In this document: piece after piece, positions 23,565-32,675 of the stretch
How the letters are laid out: each line of letters starts with the position of its first letter
Numbering within the stretch: the stretch's first letter is position 1
Source: Oscarella lobularis
Lineage: Eukaryota; Porifera; Homoscleromorpha; Homosclerophorida; Oscarellidae
Reading direction: 5' to 3'
NCBI RefSeq assembly: GCF_947507565.1
Contig: NC_089185.1
Span: 186,001 to 250,000, forward strand
DNA: 64,000 bases
Translations under genes and position numbers: made by a program
The notes under the pieces: model-generated
What the model was told of the DNA's origin: nothing
What the model saw: the letters and a program-made list of their open reading frames with translations, nothing else
Database searches by the model: none

Positions 23565-24708
23565 TTACTTTGGTCTCCACGAAACGTTTCCTGTTCCTGT
23601 AAACGCCTTTTTGAGTGCAAGCGGATCGGCCCACTGCGCATTGAGATAGGAGGAGGAGGAGTCTTCATCTAGTTTCTTAAAATTGAATACCAAGTCAATT
23701 CGTGTCAATAAGAGATGAGAGATGAACTGACTTTTAATTCTTCCTGTCTTCGATACGCGTAGGCCATCATCCGCTTTTGCTCTTCCTCACTGACGATTGG
23801 CTCTCTCGCCGGAGCACCCAATCCCTTCTACACAGAGTATATATATGAAGTTCTGAATCAGAATGCGGTGTGACCTTCTGCAGTTTTGCCACTATCTTTG
23901 TCTTTTCATTCTTTCCTACGAAATCCTCCAGTTTCTTGCCCAAAGCCAATTCCTTACCGGCCCACCAAAGCTGAGAATTCGCCTCGTCCAAAACAGCAAG
24001 AGCAGCCTGAACATCTCCACGTCACACACTCACACTATATAAGGAGTGATTACCTGTGTCCCAGAAAGATCTTCGTTTCCTTCGAATTCCATTCGAATCG
24101 GTTCATGAGGAGGCAATCCCATTGGATAAATAATCATCATGACCCCGCGAAGTTTATCGAGAGCGTCTTTCACCGTTGTTTCAGTCACAAAAACGCCAGC
24201 TTCAATTTGTTTATGTGAAACGGCCGTCTTCGCTTCGCTGACAGTTCGCTTAATTAGATCAACCATCTTCTCGCTCGGCGCTTGTATAAAATAATGCAGG
24301 TTTATTAATTTTATACTTTTTATTTTATTGATTACTATTTTTGTACCACGTCCATTTCGACATCCCATTGGATCTTTCGCGAAGCGATGACCGCCGCTCG
24401 GTTCGCATCGAGTCGCCCATTCGTCGACGAGATGTAATTCTTCGATTTGCTCGTCGGTCAATCCTTGCATATTTGCAGGCAAAGCGAGACCGTGTTCTGC
24501 CACCGCTTCCATTTCTGTCCCCCCAACGTTATTCTAGGCCATTGACGATTTGCATGCAAGTGGCATTGCCTGAGCAAATGCGGGAGATTTTCAATCTGCC
24601 GTTGTAGAGCGAGACGAGTTTGGAGACGAGTTCCCCTATGGGGACTTTCGTCGTCGTTTCGTACAGAAACTGGCTCTCGTTTCCTTTCTTGACGTGCAGG
24701 ACAACCAT
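23565..24708 (-). CDS. CFAP298: Cilia- and flagella-associated protein 298 (Kurly)
   Basis: Six exons (24570-24708, 24347-24514, 24054-24280, 23875-24006, 23732-23827, 23565-23675) sum to 290 residues, the length I recall for human CFAP298. The protein is needed for outer dynein arm assembly and cilia motility. Conserved: VVLHVKKGNESQFLYE, YNGRLKISRICS, AEHGLALPANMQGLTDEQIE, DALDKLRGVMMIIYPMGLPP, EDLSGTQ, ANSQLWWAGKEL, FVGKNEKTKIVAKLQK, and a C-terminal WRPK. Intron 1 (24515-24569) uses a GC donor, the only site that keeps the reading frame. Exon 1 is duplicated downstream (26729-26867). Convergent with STK40 (94 bp between stops). Confidence 0.93.
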
Positions 24709-24796
24709 GATGACGCGACGAAAACGTAGTTCGTTCAGAAGTGGCTGCCAGGCAACAGTCGTCGCATTCCCGGATTAGAAGACTCCATATGGCCTC
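24709..24796. promoter_or_regulatory. Shared promoter region, CFAP298 / SLC16-like 1
   Basis: 88 bp between divergent start codons, including GCTGCCAGGCAACAG, a sequence close to an RFX X-box half-site pair (GYTRCC..RRCAAC-like). RFX sites are usual for ciliary genes; the match is by eye. The segment is also present in the duplicate before SLC16-like 2. Confidence 0.5.
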
Positions 24797-26366
24797 ATGT
24801 CTTCCTCTCAGCAACAATGGTGCAATTACATTCGATGCCTCTTTCGTCCAACAAAGCGTCTTGATGGAGGATGGTCATGGACCGTTTGCATAGCAACATT
24901 CTTCATGTTTATATTTCACAATGCAGCGAGGGGCTCATTCGGCGTTCTCTACATCGGTTTGCTGCAACGATTCACCAACGACACTTCCCAAGGTAACAAT
25001 ACGGCAACGAATACTAGCGATGCAAGCTGTGACACGCGAGATTCGGGAGGAATTAGCGGTACAACAGGTAAAACGTTTCTCACAATGATAACAGCGATAA
25101 CGATCGATTGATCTCAACCTAGCGGCTATAGGTTCGCTACAGACAACAATGCTTTGCGTCTTGGGTCCTCCATCCGCTCAGCTTTCGTCGCGCTTCTCTG
25201 TACGAAGTGTAATCATCATCGCCGCAATCGTATACAGTCTAGGAATATACCTGACAACGTATGCATCACAAGTCTGGCAAGCTTTTCTCACCTACACCTT
25301 TCTAGCTGGACTCGGATCCGGATTCATTTACACTCCACTCTCAGCACTTCTAGCATTTTATTTCTTCAAATACCTTCCCATCGCTTCCGCTCTGAGCATC
25401 AGCGGTAAACAAGTGGGCAGTGCCGCATTTACTCCCATAGCTCGGTGGATCCTCCGTGACTACGGTCTCAATACCCTTATTCTCTCCCATACAATTCTGG
25501 CTTTGGCCATAGGTCTCATCGCAATCCTAGTCCGGCCTCCACCTTCTCCTCCTCAAACACCTTCCGTTGATGCAACGACCCAAGAACAACCGCAACAAGC
25601 GGTCATTACGTATTGGGCGATACTAAAGCACAGGCGATTCATGTTGTGGTGTTTTGCATTGAGCTTTCACTTCTTTGCCTATTACCTCCCAACATATCAT
25701 CTCGTAAGCGAATTCTTATATATACTTACTCTTCACTTGATTTGTAGTCTCCTTAGATTCGTTATGCCGAGTGCAGCTTGAAAATTCATAACTCCCAGTC
25801 AGGCCTATTGCTCACCTACCATTTCATTTCTGCTGCTATTGGAGGAATTGGTCTCGGGGCATTGGCATCGCGAATTCGCAATCGAATCACTCTTCAGGCA
25901 TTCACAATTTTTCTCAACGCCCTTCCCAATTTCTTCTTTCCACTCTACAAGACCTATGCTCACGTTGCCATTTATTCGGTAGTTACAGGCATTCTAATGG
26001 GAACCATTATTCTCAACGTGATCGTCTGTCGAGACTTGCTTGGCTCCAACGCCGCTATGAAAGGATACGGAGTCTACAACTCTATCGCTGCCATATCTGT
26101 CACATTTGGCCCCATGCTTGCAGGCATACGAACCTAATACAAATTCCTCTCGCATCTAACTCTATTTTATAGGATGGCTGTACGACATCTTTCAAAGCTA
26201 CGAAATCCCCTTTGTCATAGCCGGGGGAATTGATCTGCTTGCGTCGATTCTAATGTTCATTTCCGCATCGGCATCGGCAATGGAATGTAAAGCAGATCAA
26301 GAAGATCCATTACCGTCAATCACTCGGCCACCAGTCGGTCTCACGTGGATCGAATCAACAGTCTAA
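24797..26366 (+). CDS. Monocarboxylate-transporter-like MFS protein, copy 1
   Basis: Exons 24797-25067, 25132-25703, 25757-26123 and 26173-26366 give 467 residues. SLC16-like major facilitator: the RLDGGWSWTVCIATFF motif resembles the MCT signature PDGGWGW before helix 1; glycosylatable loop (NDTSQGNNTATNTSDASC); helices with GLGSGFIYTPLSALLAFYF, SALSISGKQVGSAAFTPI, a cytosolic loop rich in Pro/Gln near residue 245, and helices 7-12 after the second intron. Substrate cannot be read from sequence. Intron 3 (26124-26172) uses a GC donor. Tandem copy 2 differs at only a handful of residues (for example LVRPPPSPP versus LIRPPPSLP), and a diverged third copy lies at 61415-63192. Confidence 0.85.
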
Positions 26367-26523
26367 AATTAATTATTGAACGGTTTTTTTGTTTCGCGAG
26401 CCCAATACTCAATAGCTATAGTTTTTAGATGGAAAAAGTGGAGGAGGCAACAGAAGAGCAAAATTTAAATCTTCACGGCTATGGTATTGTCACATTCATA
26501 ACGTTAGAAAGTCAATTGCATAA

Positions 26524-26667
26524 TTAGGTTTCGACACAGGACGCGAGAAAATTTTGCGCGAGATCGTCAGGCGGAAGACACGGGCCAAATGCTTCAATAA
26601 GAAGGGGCTCTTTGTGCACGCCGTCGAGGTAATCCGAATAGGACAAACGATTGTCATGATCGCCGTC
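26524..26667 (-). pseudogene. CLXN last-exon fragment (duplication remnant)
   Basis: Copy of the final CLXN exon (compare 29149-29292), including the acceptor CTATTTAG and coding [14 protein letters not shown]-type residues through the stop. No upstream CLXN exons exist in this copy, so it cannot make calaxin. It lies at the end of duplication unit A. Confidence 0.85.
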
Positions 26668-26728
26668 CTAAATAGATCGGTTAATGTCCCCCCAACGCCA
26701 TTGACGATTTGCATGCAAGTGGCATTGC

Positions 26729-26867
26729 CTGAGCAAATGCGGGAGATTTTCAATCTGCCGTTGTAGAGCGAGACGAGTTTGGAGACGAGTTCCCCTATGG
26801 GGACTTTCGTCGTCGTTTCGTACAGAAACTGGCTCTCGTTTCCTTTCTTGACGTGCAGGACAACCAT
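26729..26867 (-). pseudogene. CFAP298 exon 1 fragment (duplication remnant)
   Basis: 139 bp copy of CFAP298 exon 1 (24570-24708) with the same ATG and the same GC donor, plus the shared promoter. Exons 2-6 are absent. If read through without splicing, the frame continues across the junction into CLXN sequence and stays open to 26496 (123 residues). Confidence 0.85.
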
Positions 26868-26954
26868 GATGACGCGACGAAAACGTAGTTCAGAAGTGGC
26901 TGCCAGGCAACAGTCGTCGCATTCCCGGATTAGAAGACTCCATATATGCCTCAT

Positions 26955-27412
26955 CTGTCTACAATGACGTCACAAGCATGTGACCGCTGCCACTTTAAGT
27001 CCGATAGGCGGAAAATAGCTCTCCTGCCTCGAATCTTTAGTTTCGCTTCTTCGACAGTAGCTCGAAAGCTTCTGTAGATGTAGCTAGACTAGGTTATCGA
27101 GCGCTTAAAGCGCAACTTAGCTCTTAGGAGGCTAAACGAAGGTGGGCGTTCCTCTTATTCTCGCGTAATTAACCCTTTCTCACCCAAAACAGAAGCTATG
27201 GTTTTTCGCATCTGTAGTGTTATGACGTAATAAATTCGCTACGTTTTCGCTTGAGATGCGAAAATGAATTTTTTGCTCATTGATTTCTCGGAAAAAATTG
27301 TGATGTTGGCCTAATTTTAAACGGAGGATTTGTTCATAAAATAACAACCAGCTAAGAATGCTAGGACTTCGTTGCGTGGGCGAGGTGACAAAGTGTCCCG
27401 TATTGTAGACAG
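26955..27412. mobile_element. Candidate MITE-like segment with terminal inverted repeats
   Basis: 458 bp present in unit B and absent from the matching place of unit A. It starts CTGTCTACAAT (26955-26965) and ends ATTGTAGACAG (27402-27412), an exact 11 bp inverted repeat; the flanks are CAT on the left and ACGGATG on the right, so the match extends as CAT-(CCGT)-CTGTCTACAAT. No coding frame of note and no transposase. A 2 bp AT could be the target duplication, which is weak. It sits directly before the start codon of SLC16-like 2. Alternative: ancestral sequence deleted from unit A. Confidence 0.5.
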
Positions 27413-27416
27413 ACGG

Positions 27417-28987
27417 ATGTCTTCCTCTCAGCAGCAATGGTGCAATTACATTCGATGCCTCTTTCGTCCAACAAAGCGTCTTGATGGAGGATGGTCATGG
27501 ACCGTTTGCATAGCAACATTCTTCATGTTTATATTTCACAACGCAGCGAGGGGCTCATTCGGCGTTCTCTACATCGGTTTGCTGCAACGATTCACCAACG
27601 ACACTTCCCAAGGTAACAATACGGCAACGAATACTAGCGATGCAAGCTGTGACACGCGAGATTCGGGAGGAATTAGCGGTACAACAGGTAAAACGTTTCT
27701 CACAATGATAATCAGCGATAACGATCGATCGATCTCAACCTAGCGGCTATAGGTTCGCTACAGACAACAATGCTTTGCGTCTTGGGTCCCCCATCCGCTC
27801 AGCTTTCGTCGCGCTTCTCTGTACGAAGTGTAATTATCATCGCCGCAATCGTATACAGTCTAGGAATATACCTGACAACGTATGCATCACAAGTCTGGCA
27901 AGCTTTTCTCACCTACACCTTTCTAGCTGGACTCGGATCCGGATTCATTTACACTCCACTCTCAGCACTTCTAGCATTTTATTTCTTCAAATACCTTCCC
28001 ATCGCTTCCGCTCTGAGCATCAGCGGTAAACAAGTGGGCAGTGCCGCATTTACTCCCATAGCTCGGTGGATCCTCCGTGACTACGGTCTCAATACCCTTA
28101 TTCTCTCCCATACAATTCTGGCTTTGGCCATAGGTCTCATCGCAATCCTAATTCGGCCTCCACCTTCTCTTCCTCAAACACCTTCCGTTGATGCAACGAC
28201 CCAAGAACAACCGCAACAAGCGGTCATTACGTATTGGGCGATACTAAAGCACAGGCGATTCATGTTGTGGTGTTTTGCATCGAGCTTTCACTTCTTTGCC
28301 TACTACCTCCCAACATATCATCTCGTAAGCGAATTCTTATATATACTTACTCTTTACCCGATTTGTAGTCTCCTTAGATTCGTTATGCCGAGTGCAGCTT
28401 GAAAATTCATAACTCCCAGTCAGGCCTATTGCTCACCTACCATTTCATTTCTGCTGCTATTGGAGGAATTGGTCTCGGGGCATTGGCATCGCGAATTCGC
28501 AATCGAATCACTCTTCAGGCATTCACAATTTTTCTCAACGCCCTTCCCAATTTCTTCTTTCCACTCTACAAGACCTATGCTCACGTTGCCATTTATTCGG
28601 TAGTTACAGGCATTCTAATGGGAACCATTATTCTCAACGTGATCATCTGTCGAGACTTGCTTGGCTCCAACGCCGCTATGAAAGGATACGGAGTCTACAA
28701 CTCTATCACCGCCATATCTGTCACATTTGGCCCCATGCTTGCAGGCATACGAACCTAATACAAATTCCTCTCGCATCTAACTCTATTTTATAGGATGGCT
28801 GTACGACATCTTTCAAAGCTACGAAATCCCCTTTGTCATGGCCGGGGGAATTGATCTGTTTGCGTCGATTCTAATGTTCATTTCCGCATCGGCATTGGCA
28901 ATGGAATGTAAAGCAGATCAAGAAGATCCATTACCGTCAATCACTCGGCCACCAGTCGGTCTCACGTGGATCGAATCAACAGTCTAA
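27417..28987 (+). CDS. Monocarboxylate-transporter-like MFS protein, copy 2
   Basis: Exons 27417-27687, 27753-28324, 28378-28744 and 28794-28987; the exon lengths match copy 1 exactly and give 467 residues. Nearly identical to copy 1, with scattered conservative changes (NVIICRD for NVIVCRD, NSITAIS for NSIAAIS, VMAGGIDLF for VIAGGIDLL) and no disabling change, so both copies look functional. The GC donor of intron 3 is kept. Its upstream region differs from copy 1 by the 458 bp insert, which may change its expression. Confidence 0.85.
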
Positions 28988-29148
28988 AATTAATTATTGA
29001 ACGGGGTTTTTTTTTGTTTCGCGAGCCCAATACTCAATAGCTATAGTTTTTAGATGGAAAAAGTGGAGGAGGCAACAGAAGAACAAAATTTAAATCTTCA
29101 CGGCTATGGTATTGTCACATTCATAACGTTAGAAAGTCAATTGCATAA

Positions 29149-29997
29149 TTAGGTTTCGACACAGGACGCGAGAAAATTTTGCGCGAGATCGTCAGGCGGA
29201 AGACACGGGCCAAATGCTTCAATAAGAAGGGGCTCTTTGTGCACGCCGTCGAGGTAATCCGAATAGGACAAACGATTGTCATGATCGCCGTCCTAAATAG
29301 ATGGGTTAGTGATAAATCGATTGCAGTTCTATTACTACCATTTTCTTCATTGCGAGTTCCATCAATTCTCGAATGCTTTCGTCGCGATCTTCTTCCGTTG
29401 ACGATTTGACGAGGCAGTGTTTGAGCAAATGAAATACCTCTTCCTTTGAGATGTAATTGTCGCCGTTTAAATCATAGACGGTGAAGGCGACTTAAAAAAA
29501 GAGAGAAAATCCAATTCTTTGATTTACTTTTTAGACTATGATACATTTAATTTTTTCATCCTGTTCTCCTTTGAGAAAGACGGACAATCCGAGAATCCAT
29601 TCCTCCATGCTGATGTGACTGTCGTTGTCTTTGTCAAACGCTCGAAAGACTAAGAAAATTAATCATTCTATTATTGTCGATACCTATAAGTTTTATACTT
29701 CTGTCCATTAGAATGTCTTCGGTCATTTTGAATTCTCTGTTGAGAACGTCACGGAACGTCGTCCGATCCATTCTCTCCTGATGGGGCAGCAGAAAGCGAT
29801 AGTGATGAAGAAGACATTCGACTTCTTTCGTCGAAACTTCTCAAGAAAAAACAACAAGCGCTGCCAAGCAGAAGCCTCTCGGCTCGCTCTCGCTTACAAT
29901 GACATTCCTGACACTGACTAAGCTGATCGGCTAGCTTAGCCATGAGCTTTCTCTCTGTTATGTTGATCGAAGACGGTCCACCGTGTCCCGAAGACAT
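29149..29997 (-). CDS. CLXN: Calaxin, EF-hand dynein regulator
   Basis: Also called EFCAB1: a neuronal-calcium-sensor-like protein that binds outer-arm dynein and tunes ciliary waveform. Segments in order: [12 protein letters not shown] (aligning with the human N-terminus RKKLQKLTDTL), [28 protein letters not shown] loops [26 protein letters not shown] and [13 protein letters not shown], and EAFGPCLP near the end. The last exon is 29149-29292. Start: in-frame ATGs at 29997 (MSSGHGG) and 29943 (MAKLADQL); 29997 is preferred because conservation begins before the second ATG. The first intron's donor is uncertain. The 5' end overlaps or abuts KIF25. Confidence 0.85.
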
Positions 29998-32574
29998 TTC
30001 TATGGTAACGCCTATCGACAAACGCACGTTATTGACTCCCGGACATGACCGAAGTGTTAGGAAAAGGAATGGAGGCGCTTTTCGGCTACAAGCGAATGCT
30101 GCGAGTAGGAAAGTGAATTCAATTATGCCATCACGTCTTGTTCTTAGATAAAAGACGAGCGAATTGCTGCTCTGGAGACAGAAAACGCTATGCTCTATCT
30201 CAAATTGGCTCAGGTATATATCCGAACACTAGGAACACTAGTCGAGGCATCGAAAAAAATAAAAAATATCGACTCGCGCAGTCTCGCAGCGAAATCGAAC
30301 GCATTCGCAAAGCGAAAAACGTCGTCGTTCGACTCTACGAAAAATTACGCCAAAGCGTTCTTCTGATCGCACAGAACATCGATTTAGAAGTGAAGGTATC
30401 GACATCACAATAGAAAAGAGCACGCTTCAGCCGAAAATCTCAACTACATAGATTTTGAAAGAAGAGTGTGCTGACTTGCGTGCAGTCGTCTTTTCTTTCT
30501 TGCAAGGGACTCCGGCTGCGGGGGCGGCGGCCGCTTCAAAAGCGCATTTGCAAATAACCCGATTTATAAATCATTCTATTGACCTGAATGCAACAGCAGC
30601 AGGTACAACAACTCTTTAATTAAATCAATTAATTAAATTGACGTAGATACGAAGAGTCAACTGATTACATGCCAGATGGAATTGGATAGCGTTCGAGAGC
30701 GCTATGCAGTTGAGAAGTCCCGGCGAAAAAATCTGCACAACGAGCTAGTGGTAAAAAGTTTGAAACTAAGAGTGCACGCGTCAGCAGTTTGAGTCTCCAG
30801 GAGATTCGCGGAAACATACGCGTTCATTGTCGTGTAAGACCAATACTCGATTTGGACAATAGTGACAAGTCAGGTTGGGATGAACCTATTATAATGGCAA
30901 TTGATGAGGTAGGTAATTATCATCCAACTCATGCTTTAGTGTACCTTTGCATGACGCATTTGTGTAGGAAATTGTGAGTGTTCAGCCACCTGCTGTTCGA
31001 CGAACTTTTCAAGCTGAATTGCCTCCTGCGAAAACATATGAATACGATAGGTATAGGGGAGAGAAAGCGCGGATATCTCATTTTAATATTTTTTTTGGAT
31101 CAGAGTGTATGGGCCTGACGATGGACAAGCTAATGTGTTTCAAGATGTGAAACCTCTCATAGTTTCTCTGCTGGACGGGTACGTAACGGCTTTATTAAAT
31201 GGTTTAGATTTCAAAAGTACCTTTGTCTTCTAGCTACAATGTCTGTATAATGGCTTACGGACAGACCGGAAGCGGAAAGACGCACACCATGTTGGGAAAT
31301 CCCGAATCAGATCAGCCTTACTATGGCGAAGATTCGTCTCCGGTAACGGAAGCAAGGGAAGGAATTGTACCCCAATCAGCTAGAGAAATATTCAGGCACG
31401 AATGCCCTGTACGACATTTCAATCTTTCATTTGTATATCTCCCCTTGTAGACTATTGGAAGCAAAGGGTGACGAGTTGGCTAGCTATTCTGTCGACGTGT
31501 CTCTCCTCGAGATCTACAACAACGAAATTCGCGATCTCATATCGGGTCAAAACGTACGCAATATTACGTTCTCATATAAAACGTAACTGTCTGCTATAGA
31601 AATTAGACGCTAACACGGGGCCTGAGGGCACCATCGAAGTTCCGTCTCTCCAAACGCGATCCGTTTCCAGCGTGACCGAACTGATGAAACTCGTTCGACG
31701 TGGGACGAGTCGTCGGGCCGAGGACGCTACGCTGATACACGACCACTCGAGTCGATCGCACTTCGTCGTCACTCTAACCGTAACCCTCATTTACAAATTT
31801 TCTGACGTTCTGCTTTCTGAGAGTCAGCCGCTGATTTCGTTCATGCGGAGACAGCCGCGAGAAGCGACAGTTCTAACTCCTCCTTTGAGTCGAACGAGTC
31901 CGTTGGATTCGCCGAGCGTTTTATCTTGCGCGTCATCGATGACCGACTTCGGTGTCGTGTACAGTCCGTCGCTGATAGCAGAGTCAAAAGTGCGGGTGAA
32001 AACGAAACTCCAACTCGTTGATTTAGCCGGGAGTGAGTGCGTAGGTAAGCCGGGCGCCGTCTTCAGACGACGGCACCCTCGATTAGGTTTTTCTTTCTAA
32101 GGAATGTCCGGGGTGAGGGGCAGTGCCCTTCGGGAGTCGTCCTATATCAACAGAAGTTTGTCTGCACTGGCTGACGTGCTCGGCGCTTTGGCTGAGTCGA
32201 GTAGCCACATTCCTTACCGGAATTCAAAGCTGACGTATTTGTTGCAAGATTCTATAGGTCGGCGAAAACTAACGAAACTAAAGGTAACCAATTTTAACTG
32301 GACCTAGGTGGTGATGCCAAGTTATTGATTGTCACGTGTGTATCGCCAACACAAAAATATCTGGCCGAGTCTCAGCAAACACTCGGTTTTGGATGTCGGG
32401 CCAGAATGGTGCAGCGAGGGCCGGTGAAAAAACGTCGCCAGTCTCAAGGTACGCCCAATCAGATTTTTGCTGTGTGGTCTTACTTTCTGTTTAGGTGCAA
32501 CGTCTTCCAGATCGCCGAAATCGAGGTCTCGATCTTCGCCTCTTTTAGCAAAAGCAAAACCGAGATTTTATTAA
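29942..32574 (+). CDS. KIF25: Kinesin-14-like C-terminal motor, KIF25-type
   Basis: Short coiled-coil N-terminus ([54 protein letters not shown]) followed by a motor domain near the C-terminus ([13 protein letters not shown]), the order of minus-end kinesin-14s. Motor motifs: P-loop [13 protein letters not shown], switch I SSRSH, switch [57 protein letters not shown] and [13 protein letters not shown] resemble KIF25, which is linked to centrosome positioning. Last residues KAKPRFY, stop 32572-32574. Three start codons are possible: 29942, 29960, and 30002 ([10 protein letters not shown] across the first intron); the last would avoid overlapping CLXN. Confidence 0.82.
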
Positions 32575-32675
32575 TTAAATCAACTGGTTTATAAATGAGA
32601 TTAGTCGTTCGCCCACGCTCCGTGTGACGTAGAGCTATTCTTCCGATACTGCGCAGCAGTGTTCGACACCCACAA

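Larger units (their letters stand above)
24521..26684. repeat. Tandem duplication, unit A
   Basis: Direct repeat of unit B. It runs from intron 1 of CFAP298, through exon 1 and the shared promoter and the whole SLC16-like gene 1, to the last exon of CLXN and a few bases of its adjoining intron. Length about 2.16 kb. Most of it is almost identical to unit B, so the event looks recent. Confidence 0.85.
26690..29308. repeat. Tandem duplication, unit B
   Basis: Second unit of the tandem duplication. Begins at TGTCCCCCCAACG from CFAP298 intron 1 (10 bp, TTATTCTAGG, missing relative to unit A) and ends in the CLXN intron. It is about 460 bp longer than unit A, the excess being the inverted-repeat-flanked segment at 26955-27412. 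Confidence 0.85.

Noticed and set aside
24001-24700. Possibility that the window is bacterial or viral
   Set aside because: Spliced orthologues of animal genes with canonical small introns occur throughout; no operons of prokaryotic type, no CRISPR array or phage genes were seen.
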